29,095 nt of DNA from JALHUF01 sp050014795. Lineage in GTDB: Bacteria > Acidobacteriota > Terriglobia > UBA7540. Positions 14,283 to 23,261 of the stretch are shown here, in pieces. The DNA lies in the NCBI GenBank assembly GCA_050014795.1, contig JBEKCQ010000025.1:1-29095 (forward strand), read 5' to 3'. Below the pieces are notes generated by a model. It searched no databases, was not told the origin of the DNA, and was given only the letters and a program-made list of their open reading frames with translations. Each line of letters begins with the position of its first letter. The stretch's first letter is position 1. The position numbers and the translations under genes were made by a program.

Positions 14283-17200
14283 CTACCTACCCGTTTTCAG
14301 CCTGGTGAAGAGCTTCTCAACCTCTTCCGGTGAAGCCTTCCCGAAGTAATAGCCCACGCTGTAGTTGTAGGGCTGGTTCTTGGCCGTGAAGGCGGGGTAG
14401 AGGGCGCGCAGCAAGGCCGAGTGGTTCTCCACCACCATCTGGCTCTTTTCGGCGGGAGTCAGCAGCATCAGCGCGAAGGTCTCGCCCGTCTTCTTGTTGA
14501 TTGTGCCCGCGTAGCCTGTCCGCACGCCCAGATCAACCCTCTTCTGAGGAACGAAATCTTCCTTGGGGTGGCCGGGCGCAAACCACTGGTTGTAGTTCGG
14601 CTCCTCGAAGCTGCGGAAGGGCACCGAGGTCTCGAGTACGTACGCCTGCGGCTTCTTCTCGATACTGTACGGAGTCACGCTGGTGGTGGCCAACACAACG
14701 TTCTGGTCACCGGCGAGAGTGAGCTTCCGTTCTATCTTCACACCCTTCGGATAGATGTCAGGAGCGGCATACTCGAGCCTGACCTCGGCCTGCGGGCCTG
14801 CGCTCGAATCGATCTGGAAGGAGTACGGGCGGTTGTAGAGTCCCAGCCAATTCACTCGAGTCCATTCGGCTACGCCTTTCATGTCGTCGGGTTCGAAGCG
14901 CGCCGTGAAGGAATCGCGCATTCCACCGACCGAATTGAAAGCATTGGCATTAGATTCTTTAAGGGCCAGGGCGAACGACCTTCCGCCGGCGCGCGGGCTG
15001 ATAAAGCAGCGCAGCGTGCGGTTTTCCAGAATGACGTCGTCAAACCCGTCGCGGTCGTAGTCAAGCGAGTAGGCAATCGCTTCGCCCTCGGCGAGCGCCG
15101 CCAGCACCACCCCTTCGCGCACCTGGTAGGGGCCGGCGTGCAGGCGGAGTTCAAAGTGGTACGCCCCGGAACCCTTTGTGGGCGCAGCGCGGAGTTCCAC
15201 AGTCGTCTCGCCCTGCGCGGGCAGGACAAGCTGGGATGAAGCGGGAGTGAGGGTAAGATCGGCGCCTTCGGCCGCCAGCGTCACTACCTGCTCGTGGTCC
15301 AGCCAGTTCTTGACCCGAAGCTGGAAGGTTGCCTCGCCGGGCAGATTGAGGCTGGCCAGCGTCGGGTGCACGATGGATATGGACTGGTCCTCACGCAGGG
15401 GAAAGGTCTCGACGGGGCCGAGCGAGTAATCGAAAGGACGGTGGATGACAACCTCCGACCGCCAGCCCCAGGTGGTGGAGGAACCGCGCTCGTGGAAGCT
15501 GGCTACAAGTTCCACGAGCTGAGTTTCTGCGCTCTCCGCAGGAATTTCCACGGGAAAGCTGAATTCGCGGGAGGAGCGAGCGGGAATATGCACGCTCAGT
15601 GGCGGGTTGTTGGGCTTGTAGATCGGCCTGGCGGCGAAATCGAGTTCGCCCTCGAGAACCGTGAGCTGAGGGTTCTCCACCTGCAGGCGGACGGCCCGGG
15701 TCTCCCCCGCAATCCACGTCCCGCGTGAGTCGATGGTGATGCGGGGGCCTTCGCGAGGGTAGACGAGTTCCACCGTGCGCACGAAGTGTGGTGGCTCTCC
15801 TTTCGGAATCTTGACGATATAGAGGTGCCGCTCAGCATCCTCCTGCACCGGGGCGGAGGTGCCATCGACCCGGGCTCCCTGGGGCCGTTGAGCCAGGCGC
15901 AAGGCGACCTCGCCCTCTGTCGGAGAAGTGAATTCAAAGCGGAGGGTCTCTCCGTCGTAAGCGACGCGGGACAACTCTGCCGTGGCGTAATAGACCTCGT
16001 CTCCCGGCACAAGTCCGGGCGCTACTTCCCAGAACGGGCTGCGGAGCGGAATGCGAATGGGAAGCATCAACGACTCGCGGGGCGGCACCGTTACGCGGGG
16101 CAGCCGGAAGTAACGGCCCGCGGCGCCAGGGGCCAAGTCGGCGGCGCGTGGGTCGGTCAGCGTGATGTCAGCGCTCCGCGCCTCCTCCACGCCGAAGTTG
16201 GTCACACCGACGAAGGCATACTGAGCCTGTTCGAGATCGAGCTGTTCACGGGGATCGGCCAGCAGTTCGGTCACGTAGAGACCGGGGTCCCGCGCTATAG
16301 TAGTTTCCATTTCTGGATAGACCTTGCGATGCGCCCCCGCCTCCTTCAGCAAGGCCGCGAGCGCTGGCCGCGCGGCTTTCTGGATGTCCTCAGGGTAGTC
16401 CCTCGTGCCTGCCGTTCCTCCTTCTCCCAACGGCCGCGCTGTCCCCTGCGGCGCGGACCAACGGGAGAAATCGGCGCCGAAGAACAGCACCTGCCCTTGG
16501 CCATGGGCCAAGCGCGCGCCCACGATGCCTCCCCGAGTGTCGCGCGCGAAGACCTTCACCTCCGTGCGCTGCTTCTTGGGCAGCGTCAAAACGGTGCGGG
16601 TTCCCAAGGCGAGCGTGGTTGTGCCATCCATCCACTTCAGCGGAGCGTTCCCGGCGACCTGGCGAGCCTCGCCCAGCGGGGCGAAGAGTTCGTCAAAGAT
16701 CTTCCCTTCGGGCAGAGACGGGAAGACGATCAGGGTGCCGCCGGCAGCCACGTAATCCACCATCAGGCGCTGGGCTTTGTCTGAATATCGCTCGACGTGA
16801 GGGAAGCGCTTCACCTCTTCCTTTGTGCTCACTAGGTTAGGCAGCAGCAGGATCTGGTAACGTTGGAAGTTCTCAGGGGGGGTGTGGTCGGAGTCCACCA
16901 GTTCGAAGTTGAAATGGTCGTAGACACCTGTCCAGAGGACGCGGCCAGCGACCTCCGCGACGTAATTGGCTTCCTCCGCTGTAAGCTCGGCCTGGGGGAA
17001 CGTCGCCATAGGATAGACCAAGCCTGCGTCCACCGCGAGATGCGACGAGGCCAGGAAAGGTCCCATCCCGGCCAGGAGTCGGCCGTTCCGGCGCACGTAA
17101 GGGGCGCGCCCGGTTTCCTTCCCGGCATAGTTCACCGCGGCTTCCCAAGTGTAGAAGTAGTTGCCCCACGGGGCTTCGTAGCCGGCGGGATAGAGGCCGT

Positions 17201-18308
17201 CGTTCAAAGGGTAGTAGTTCAGCGCTTTGAGGCCGTTCTGGAACATTATGCGCGTCGCCATCAGGGTGTTGGTCGGATGCGTGGCAATGGCGTAAGTATC
17301 CTTTTCATCGAGCAGCCATCCGGCCTGAAACTCAATGTGCGTGGGCACAAAAAGCGGCTCGGTCTTGAGGATTTCCACCAGGAATTTATTCTTCGCCGCC
17401 TCCAGGATCGAGGAATAGCCCGCCGGACTGTTGTCCATGTAATCCTGGCCGGTGTTCCAGAAGGGTTCGGAGGTGGCGCTGTTGGCCTCGGCGTTGACGC
17501 GCATGTCCCGGCCATTCAGGTAGTAGGGGATCTTGCTGTTCTCGGTGGCTTCCTTGGCGTCCTGGCGTAGCACGTCCATGTATTTCCAGAAATTGGGGCC
17601 GTTGTAGTTCTCGAAGCCGATAGCTTGATCGTCATCGAGCTGAATGTTGAGCAGCGGTCCACCCTTTTCCGCCCGCAGCGGGCTTACCAGGGATAAGACG
17701 TCGCGGTACCACTTGCGCGTGTACTTCAAGTGGGTATCGTTCTGCAGCCATTCGCTGGCGGCCTGTTCCGACTTGTCGTATTGCAGCGCCGAGAGGCGCG
17801 GGTAGCGGCCCTCCAGCACAGTTTGCTCGGACATGTGGTATTCCGGCCGGCGCAGCAGCCAGCCGGGATAACCGCCGTTGCGCCACTCACTGCAAAAGAA
17901 CGGACCCGGACGAACAGTGAGCTTGAAGCCCATCACCTCGATGAGCCGCAGCAGGTATCTAAGGTCACGCCGCGGGCTGGTCTGGCCATCGAAATCCAAG
18001 ACATCTTCTTCCGGCTGCTGCCAGTTCCAGAGGGGATAGAGGTCGATGGTGTTGATGCCCATCGCCTTGAGTCGCGCCAGTTCCTCCGCCCAGCGGTCGC
18101 GGGGAATGCGGTGGTAGAAAAACGCCGAGGAGTGCTCGAAGAACGGCTTCCCGTCCACCCAGTACTCCGGATGCCCGTTCAGCACGACGCACTGGTTGTT
18201 GGGCGTGCCCACGACCCGATGCACGCGGTCTCGGGCTGGGAGACTCGGGGCCAGGATCAGCATGCCAAGGAGTGCGATCAGGACTGTGTGGCGCAGCTTG
18301 AGATTCAT
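14283..18308 (-). CDS. Very long secreted GH35-like protein with altered catalytic motif
   Basis: A 1,341-residue protein with a signal peptide (core TVLIALLGMLILAPSLPA). The first roughly 400 residues form a GH35/GH42-like barrel: INTIDLYPLWNWQQPEEDVL, VRPGPFFCSEWRNGGYPGWL and VPTHIEFQAGWL align with the adjacent family signatures of the GH35 gene at 3183-5957. The nucleophile position is kept (E326), but the acid/base motif reads GGPLLNIQLDDDQ. The usual E-N-E-Y is therefore D-D-D-Q (residues 225-228). A glutamine-amidotransferase-like or accessory region may follow, then several beta-sandwich domains. Near residue 1090 the segment DYDRDGFDDVILENRTLRCF resembles a beta domain known from GH57-type enzymes. 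The ATG at 18308 follows GAGGTG; a GTG at 18320 is the alternative. Activity cannot be assumed. Confidence 0.82.
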   Translation of the reverse strand: MNLKLRHTVLIALLGMLILAPSLPARDRVHRVVGTPNNQCVVLNGHPEYWVDGKPFFEHSSAFFYHRIPRDRWAEELARLKAMGINTIDLYPLWNWQQPEEDVLDFDGQTSPRRDLRYLLRLIEVMGFKLTVRPGPFFCSEWRNGGYPGWLLRRPEYHMSEQTVLEGRYPRLSALQYDKSEQAASEWLQNDTHLKYTRKWYRDVLSLVSPLRAEKGGPLLNIQLDDDQAIGFENYNGPNFWKYMDVLRQDAKEATENSKIPYYLNGRDMRVNAEANSATSEPFWNTGQDYMDNSPAGYSSILEAAKNKFLVEILKTEPLFVPTHIEFQAGWLLDEKDTYAIATHPTNTLMATRIMFQNGLKALNYYPLNDGLYPAGYEAPWGNYFYTWEAAVNYAGKETGRAPYVRRNGRLLAGMGPFLASSHLAVDAGLVYPMATFPQAELTAEEANYVAEVAGRVLWTGVYDHFNFELVDSDHTPPENFQRYQILLLPNLVSTKEEVKRFPHVERYSDKAQRLMVDYVAAGGTLIVFPSLPEGKIFDELFAPLGEARQVAGNAPLKWMDGTTTLALGTRTVLTLPKKQRTEVKVFARDTRGGIVGARLAHGQGQVLFFGADFSRWSAPQGTARPLGEGGTAGTRDYPEDIQKAARPALAALLKEAGAHRKVYPEMETTIARDPGLYVTELLADPREQLDLEQAQYAFVGVTNFGVEEARSADITLTDPRAADLAPGAAGRYFRLPRVTVPPRESLMLPIRIPLRSPFWEVAPGLVPGDEVYYATAELSRVAYDGETLRFEFTSPTEGEVALRLAQRPQGARVDGTSAPVQEDAERHLYIVKIPKGEPPHFVRTVELVYPREGPRITIDSRGTWIAGETRAVRLQVENPQLTVLEGELDFAARPIYKPNNPPLSVHIPARSSREFSFPVEIPAESAETQLVELVASFHERGSSTTWGWRSEVVIHRPFDYSLGPVETFPLREDQSISIVHPTLASLNLPGEATFQLRVKNWLDHEQVVTLAAEGADLTLTPASSQLVLPAQGETTVELRAAPTKGSGAYHFELRLHAGPYQVREGVVLAALAEGEAIAYSLDYDRDGFDDVILENRTLRCFISPRAGGRSFALALKESNANAFNSVGGMRDSFTARFEPDDMKGVAEWTRVNWLGLYNRPYSFQIDSSAGPQAEVRLEYAAPDIYPKGVKIERKLTLAGDQNVVLATTSVTPYSIEKKPQAYVLETSVPFRSFEEPNYNQWFAPGHPKEDFVPQKRVDLGVRTGYAGTINKKTGETFALMLLTPAEKSQMVVENHSALLRALYPAFTAKNQPYNYSVGYYFGKASPEEVEKLFTRLKTGR

Positions 18309-18530
18309 AGGGATAGGCACCTCACCGGAACAAATCGCGAGAGTTGGAACCCGGAGAGGCTCATATTAGCGCCAAACAGGCGCGACATCCAGGTGCAGAT
18401 TGGCCGCGCCATCGCTGGGGCGCACGTGAGTGGTTCGGCACGCCGCGGGAAGTGTTAGAATCCTGACCGGGAGTATCGGCATTAAGTGGCCATGCTGGCT
18501 TGATGGGGGGCCTGCTCCCTTGTGGTGCCT

Positions 18531-19574
18531 ATGACAACGATGATGGAAGAGATCGCGCAGCAGCCTGCGGCGCTGTCGGGCCTGCGCAAGTACTATGCGA
18601 GTCCGGGCGCGATTTCTGTCAAGGCGCTGAGAAAGCTGGTGGCTCACTGGCCGCCCACCGTAGTCTTTACCGGCATGGGTTCGTCGCTGTTTGCGGCCTA
18701 TCCGGCGCAGGCGTTCCTGAACTCGCTGGGCATCCGCGCGCTTGTCTGGGAGACAGCGGAACTGCTTCACCACCACCTGAAATTCCTCGGACCCGACACT
18801 TTGCTGGTGGCAGTCTCGCAGTCGGGCGAGACGGTGGAAATCGTCCGCCTGCTCGAGAGCCTGCCCGACAAGATAGGAATCGTGGCGGCGGTGAACGCAC
18901 CAGACAGCGCCCTGGCGCGGCGCGGCGGCATCCTTCTGCCCCTGATGGCTGGTCCCCAGCACGCGGCCAGCACGAAGACGTACACTTGCGCGGTGGCCGT
19001 CTTGATGTATCTGGCCTTCGCTATGGCCCGCAAGCCCCACCGGGCTCTCACTCAAGCGCTGAAGCTGGCCATCGAAGCGCAAGAGAGAATCCTCGAGCGC
19101 GCTGAGGTGCTCATACCCCCCACGGCGGAGTTCTTCGATGCGCCGTCTTACGTGGCGTTGATGTCCCGTGGGGCAGACCTGGCCTCAGTCTATCAGGGCG
19201 CGCTGATGCTCAAGGAAGTGACGCGGTTCGGCGCCGAGCCCATCAGCGCGGCGCAGTTCCGCCACGGGCCGATTGAGATCATCCATCCGGCGCACCGCTA
19301 CGTGGTTTTCGCCCGCCAGGGAAGGACAGGGAAATTCCTGCTCAAGCTTGCCGGCGACATTCGCGCGCACGGCGGCCGGGTGCTGCTGCTGACCGACTTG
19401 CCTTTTGAAGACCTCACCAATGTTCGGCTCATCCAGGTTGAGCCGATGCGTCTGGGCCTGGGCACCCTGGTCGATAGCCTTCACATCCAACTCCTGACCC
19501 ACGAACTCGCCCTGCGCGCCGGCCGCGAGCCCGGCAAGTTCCGGATCGCTGAAGACGTGACCCGCGAGGAGTAG
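18531..19574 (+). CDS. Tandem SIS-domain sugar-phosphate isomerase or deaminase-like protein
   Basis: A 347-residue cytoplasmic protein built of two SIS (sugar isomerase) domains, equivalent to the isomerase half of GlmS without the glutaminase half. The first domain has VVFTGMGSSLFAAYPAQAF and LLVAVSQSGETVEIV, the phosphosugar-binding loops. The second has YQGALMLKEVTRFGAEPISA followed by AQFRHGPIEII, very close to the GlmS pattern. Related stand-alone proteins include AgaS, FrlB and other amino-sugar or fructosamine-phosphate enzymes, so the substrate remains open. The start is uncertain: ATG 18531, GTG 18522 and ATG 18540 are possible and none has a strong ribosome site. A TAGAAT box at 18456-18461 could be its -10. 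A membrane-protein gene follows 110 bp downstream. Confidence 0.86.
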   Translation: MTTMMEEIAQQPAALSGLRKYYASPGAISVKALRKLVAHWPPTVVFTGMGSSLFAAYPAQAFLNSLGIRALVWETAELLHHHLKFLGPDTLLVAVSQSGETVEIVRLLESLPDKIGIVAAVNAPDSALARRGGILLPLMAGPQHAASTKTYTCAVAVLMYLAFAMARKPHRALTQALKLAIEAQERILERAEVLIPPTAEFFDAPSYVALMSRGADLASVYQGALMLKEVTRFGAEPISAAQFRHGPIEIIHPAHRYVVFARQGRTGKFLLKLAGDIRAHGGRVLLLTDLPFEDLTNVRLIQVEPMRLGLGTLVDSLHIQLLTHELALRAGREPGKFRIAEDVTREE

Positions 19575-19684
19575 CGCCAGCGCGCCGCCTGCTGCTGGAC
19601 CGTCGCCGAATCAATTCTCGCTAAGGACGGCTACTGGAGCCGCACGAGGCCTCGACCCTGACGGCTCGGCCTCGGGAGAAATCG

Positions 19685-20173
19685 ATGGACTTTAAACGCT
19701 TCGCAACCTTCACCGCCAAGGTCACGGCCGCGCAGGTAACGACCTATTTCCTGGCGGGCGTGGTGTTTTACCAGTTGCTGACCAAGGACTTTTACACCGG
19801 CCCGAATCCCATTTTCGCCGCGTTCATGCGCACGGAGGCCGAGCCCGCGCTCTGGAGCCATGTAGTGCGCTGGTTCCTTCCCGCCCAGATCCTGCGTGGT
19901 GTGCTGATCGCTGCCGTGCTCTATCCGCTCCTTGACACGCTGAAGGTGTGGTCGTTCGGGAAGCGATTCCTGCTGATCGCCAGCCTCTACCTTGTTTTCG
20001 GTTTCTGGGCTGCCACGGTCGCTGCCCCCGGCACCGTCGAAGGCATGGTCTACCTGCGCCCGTTCATTACCCCTATGGTTCACTTGGCGGTACAGCCGGA
20101 GATCATCCTGCAAGGGTTGGGTTTGGCAGCGCTCATCGCCGGCGCGATGATGGAGGCGCCGGCAAAAGTGTAG
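19685..20173 (+). CDS. Integral membrane protein of unknown function
   Basis: A 162-residue protein not recognised as a named family. It has about four hydrophobic segments, near residues 17-33, 62-82, 95-117 and 132-155. It also has charged loops such as LLTKDFYTGPNPIF. GGGAG lies 7 nt before the ATG at 19685. It lies downstream of the SIS gene in the same direction and converges on the ROK gene. No transport or enzyme motif is visible. Codon use looks like the neighbours, so I treat it as a real gene. Confidence 0.72.
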   Translation: MDFKRFATFTAKVTAAQVTTYFLAGVVFYQLLTKDFYTGPNPIFAAFMRTEAEPALWSHVVRWFLPAQILRGVLIAAVLYPLLDTLKVWSFGKRFLLIASLYLVFGFWAATVAAPGTVEGMVYLRPFITPMVHLAVQPEIILQGLGLAALIAGAMMEAPAKV

Positions 20174-20248
20174 AGGTGGGGTGAGGGGTTCAGGCTCGGG
20201 CGCGAGTCACCTGACAAGGATGCTGTTGCCTTCCACGAATCGTCCTGA

Positions 20249-21400
20249 CTAACGAAGGCGACGGAGGATGGCCTCCTGCGCCACGGTAAGCGCGGAATGA
20301 ATGGCACCGTATGTCTGGGCTTTGTCCTCCAGTGAGCTGAGCTGAATAGGTGGCGGGTCCGGCTGCAGGCGATGAACCACCTTGTCCAGGATGGCTAGCA
20401 TCAGGTCGGGGGCGCCTTTCACTATGCCTCCTCCCAGGACGATCAAGTCGGGATCGACTATGGCCACCACATTGGCGACACCCACGCCGAACATGGTGAA
20501 GATCTTTTCCAGAACAGCTCGCGCCTCGGCATTCCCTTGTCGAAAGGCTTCGAAGACGAAGTAGGCATCACGCCCTTCGCGTAGTCCGGCAGGCTCGCCG
20601 GTTCCAGACGCGGCGCGCAGCTTGCGGCCCTCGGCGGCGATGCCCAGGCCGGAGACGAAATTCTCAAAGTAGCCCGTGTCGGGGAATTCTTCGGCCCAGC
20701 GCTGCCACTCGATGTTCATTCGGAAGACTTCGCCGGCCGAGCCGGTGCGGCCGCGGTAAAGCTTGCCGTCGATGAAAATCCCCGAGCCGATGCCGGTGCC
20801 GAGGGCGATGAAAACGAAGTTATCCACGCCCCGCGCCACGCCGCGCCAGTGCTCGCCGATGGCGGCCATGTTGGCGTCGTTTTCCATGAAGATCGGCACG
20901 CGGAATTCTCTCTCCAGTTCGTGTCCCAGGTGGACGTCTTTCCAGCCGGGCAGGTTGTTGGCAAAGGATACGACCCCGCGCACCGGGTCCACGGGACTGG
21001 GGACGCCGATGGCCAACGCGCGCAGCCGGCCGTGGCCGGCCTTTTCGGCCATACCCCGAATGCCTTCCTTGATCTGGCCAATCATCGTTTGCGGGCCATC
21101 TTCCGGTCGGATGTTGACAGTAGTGTCGCTCAGGATCTTGCCGCGGAAATCGGCGAGGGCAAAGTGCAGGTGGCTGGCGCCCAAATCAATCCCCACGACG
21201 TAGCCGAAGTCGGCGTTGATGCCGACCTTCGCGCGGCCGTCGCGGAACTCCACCAGGCCTTTGCGTTGGAGCGTCCGCACTTTGGCCGCGAGCGTGGAAG
21301 CCTGGAGGCCCGCGGCGCGCGCCAGCGCACGCGTTGAGACCTCGCCGCTTTTTGCTATCTCCCGAAAAATGCGTTGCAACGTGTTGTCGGTCGTTGACAT
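20249..21400 (-). CDS. ROK-family transcriptional regulator (NagC/XylR type) lacking the zinc motif
   Basis: Sugar-responsive DNA-binding protein; 383 residues. An N-terminal winged helix-turn-helix (about 5-60, GEVSTRALARAAGLQASTLA) is joined to a ROK sugar-kinase-like domain. That domain has the ATP-binding loop GYVVGIDLGASHLHFALAD, the ENDAN motif, ALGTGIGSGIFIDGKLYRG and LIVLGGGIVKGAPDL. The E-x-G-H segment reads GEVFRMN, and the cysteine motif C-x-C-G-x2-G-C-x-E is absent, replaced by a stretch with no Cys. Kinase activity is therefore unlikely; ligand-controlled repression or activation is the better reading. A promoter with an embedded CGGGCACCCG palindrome lies upstream, consistent with autoregulation. 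Targets are unknown; nearby sugar genes are candidates. Confidence 0.88.
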   Translation of the reverse strand: MSTTDNTLQRIFREIAKSGEVSTRALARAAGLQASTLAAKVRTLQRKGLVEFRDGRAKVGINADFGYVVGIDLGASHLHFALADFRGKILSDTTVNIRPEDGPQTMIGQIKEGIRGMAEKAGHGRLRALAIGVPSPVDPVRGVVSFANNLPGWKDVHLGHELEREFRVPIFMENDANMAAIGEHWRGVARGVDNFVFIALGTGIGSGIFIDGKLYRGRTGSAGEVFRMNIEWQRWAEEFPDTGYFENFVSGLGIAAEGRKLRAASGTGEPAGLREGRDAYFVFEAFRQGNAEARAVLEKIFTMFGVGVANVVAIVDPDLIVLGGGIVKGAPDLMLAILDKVVHRLQPDPPPIQLSSLEDKAQTYGAIHSALTVAQEAILRRLR

Positions 21401-21451
21401 GGTGATGCTGCCCGCCTCCCGCTCAAGATTCGGCTTGCGTGCCGCGCCACT

Positions 21452-21480
21452 AACCTATGGGAATCGGGCACCCGGGTCAA
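21452..21480 (-). promoter_or_regulatory. Candidate sigma-70 promoter of the ROK regulator gene
   Basis: On the minus strand TTGACC (21480-21475) and TAGGTT (21457-21452) are separated by 17 bp. The spacer holds CGGGCACCCG (21465-21474), a palindrome that could be an operator. The predicted leader is about 45 nt, with GGGAGG before the ATG at 21400. Confidence 0.45.
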
Positions 21481-21492
21481 GGCATTGTCGCA

Positions 21493-21613
21493 TTGACTCA
21501 TTGAGCCATCGGGCACCTCATCGGTAGGAAGCTGGTTTGTCTTTCTCGGTGGACAGATGACCCGATGACCAAATGGCTCGATGGTCCGATGACTCAATCA
21601 CTCAATGATTCAA
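21493..21613. repeat. Two opposed blocks of degenerate 8-bp tandem repeats
   Basis: From 21550 to 21613 the plus strand is eight consecutive octamers of the form TGAYYCRA: TGGACAGA, TGACCCGA, TGACCAAA, TGGCTCGA, TGGTCCGA, TGACTCAA, TCACTCAA, TGATTCAA. A shorter block at 21493-21516 (TTGACTCA, TTGAGCCA, TCGGGCAC) runs in the complementary sense, so the two blocks can partly pair. The stop codon and last residues of the CYTH gene lie inside the larger block. Confidence 0.75.
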
Positions 21614-22120
21614 TCTCCTCTGGACCAGGTCTGAGTAGGATTGGCCGACAAGATCGGAGGGAGCGATCCCGAACAGCTTCTGGAACTTCCGCGCCTGTTG
21701 CCGAATCTTGGCGAGGCTGCCGGAGCGCGAAATGGCCTCCACCTCTACGAACTTCCCCAGACCGCGCACGCGGTCGAGGTGGATCTTCACGTTCCCGACA
21801 AGGTAGATTTCCCGACGTTTGTCCACGACCACCAGGACAGCAAGGGCGCGCGCCAGGATGGCCTTCACCGAGTTCCGCCGCGGCAGCAGCACCATCTCGA
21901 TGCGCGCGCGGCGGGCGCGGGGGAAATCAGGACGCTCATAGTAGATCAGAGCATTCTCAATCCGGCCTTCGCGGACCTTGAGGCGCCCGCGTGGCACGCG
22001 AAAATAAGTGTCCACCTGATGGTCTGTGCCTACGTATCGAGCGCGCAGTCTCTTCAACGTGGCACGGATGAGAGCTTCGTCTCTCAATCGGGCTTTGAAT
22101 TCAAAGTTGGTGTGCTTCAT
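21602..22120 (-). CDS. CYTH-domain protein (class IV adenylate cyclase / triphosphatase fold)
   Basis: A 172-residue protein of the CYTH superfamily, whose members act on triphosphate substrates (adenylate cyclase type IV, thiamine triphosphatase, inorganic triphosphatase). The N-terminus NFEFKARL matches the first metal-binding strand of the CyaB-like branch. DTYFRVPRGRLKVREG, the Arg-rich middle and LGKFVEVEAI near residue 130 fit later strands of the tunnel. I chose the ATG at 22120 because it places this strand at residue 5, as in the family; the ORF extends upstream to 22183 but those codons are unlike the family. No good ribosome site is visible. The last codons fall inside an 8-bp tandem repeat. 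Which triphosphate is used is unknown. Confidence 0.85.
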   Translation of the reverse strand: MKHTNFEFKARLRDEALIRATLKRLRARYVGTDHQVDTYFRVPRGRLKVREGRIENALIYYERPDFPRARRARIEMVLLPRRNSVKAILARALAVLVVVDKRREIYLVGNVKIHLDRVRGLGKFVEVEAISRSGSLAKIRQQARKFQKLFGIAPSDLVGQSYSDLVQRRLNH

Positions 22121-22249
22121 GGTTTGTGAGGTCGTAGCGTATACCATTTTTGCCTGTGCCGACACGCAGCAGTACGGCCTCATCCTGCGGGTTGATTTGA
22201 CGCTGCTTAGCTGGGAGAATTGCCGCTGACCATGATGAAGGAGAAACCC

Positions 22250-23209
22250 ATGAGCTGGGCTGACGTGAGCCGCCGGGCTTTTCTGAAGAGCGCCGCAGCA
22301 ACTGCGGCGTCAGCGGCCTTGGGCGAGTTCGGGGGCAGTCTTGCCAAAGCGGCAGAGGTCTCAGGCGAGATCCCGCTGCGGACTCTCGGGCGCACGGGAT
22401 TGCGGGTAACGATGTTCGGTCTGGGTGGCTATCACGCGGGTTTGCCGGAAAAGGAAGAGGAATCGGTCGCCATCATTCACCGCGCCCTGGATCTGGGCAT
22501 CAACTTCTTCGACAACGCCGACTGCTATCAGGAAGGCCGCGCCGAGGAGCGCATGGGCAAAGCGCTGGAGGGCCGCCGGCAAAGCATCTACCTCATGACC
22601 AAGGTGGACCAGCGCGACGCGCGGGGCTCGCGTGAGCAATTGGAAAAGAGTCTGCGCCGGCTGCGCACGGATTATCTGGACATCTGGCAGTTCCACGCCG
22701 TCTCCAGGTTGCAGGAACTCGACATCATCTTCGGGCCGGGCGGGGCCATGGAGACCGCTGAGCAAGCCAGGAAGGAAGGCAAGATCCGTTTCATCGGCCT
22801 GACTGGCCACTTCGATCCGGCAGTCCATCTGGAGGCGATCAAGCGGTATGCGTTCGACACCATCCAGATGCCAGTCAACGTCGTGGACCCGCATTACAGG
22901 AGCTTCCGCAACACGGTGTTGGACGAGGCGGTGAGACGGAACCTGGGCATCATCGCCATGAAGAGTCTGGGCTTCGGCAACATCCTGAGCCTCGGTGTCG
23001 CGAAGGTGGCCGAGGCATTGCCTTGGACGTGGAGCCAGCCCATCAGCGTGTTGGTCTCCGGCTGCGACCGGCGCGAGGTGCTCGACTACAACGTCTATCT
23101 CGCCAAGACCTTCAAGCCCGTTCCCGAAAGTGAGCAAGCGGCCTTGCTGGCGCGCACGAAGCCGCGCGCGGGCACCAACGTCGAGTACTACAAGACTTGG
23201 ATGGGTTGA
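22250..23209 (+). CDS. Tat-exported aldo/keto reductase
   Basis: NADPH-type oxidoreductase of the aldo/keto reductase superfamily; 319 residues. A perfect twin-arginine motif (S-R-R-A-F-L-K, residues 7-13) and an Ala-rich segment indicate export, or an exported-type leader kept on a folded enzyme. The catalytic tetrad is visible: D88 and Y93 (NFFDNADCYQEG), K118 (LMTKVD) and H149 (IWQFHAV). The barrel then shows GKIRFIGLTGHFDP and LGIIAMKSLGFGN. I chose the ATG at 22250 because AAGGAG (22238-22243) lies 6 nt upstream and places the Tat motif near the start; TTG 22220 and ATG 22232/22235 are in frame. The family often acts on sugars or aldehydes. Endonuclease V follows after 52 bp. Confidence 0.92.
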   Translation: MSWADVSRRAFLKSAAATAASAALGEFGGSLAKAAEVSGEIPLRTLGRTGLRVTMFGLGGYHAGLPEKEEESVAIIHRALDLGINFFDNADCYQEGRAEERMGKALEGRRQSIYLMTKVDQRDARGSREQLEKSLRRLRTDYLDIWQFHAVSRLQELDIIFGPGGAMETAEQARKEGKIRFIGLTGHFDPAVHLEAIKRYAFDTIQMPVNVVDPHYRSFRNTVLDEAVRRNLGIIAMKSLGFGNILSLGVAKVAEALPWTWSQPISVLVSGCDRREVLDYNVYLAKTFKPVPESEQAALLARTKPRAGTNVEYYKTWMG

Positions 23210-23261
23210 TCGTACACCGAGATGGGGGGAGGGCGCGGATTTGTCCGTGCCGTTTCGCGGA

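Noticed and set aside
22995..23261. N-terminal extension of endonuclease V
   Set aside because: The open frame continues upstream, but it overlaps the aldo/keto reductase gene and the extension does not resemble the family.
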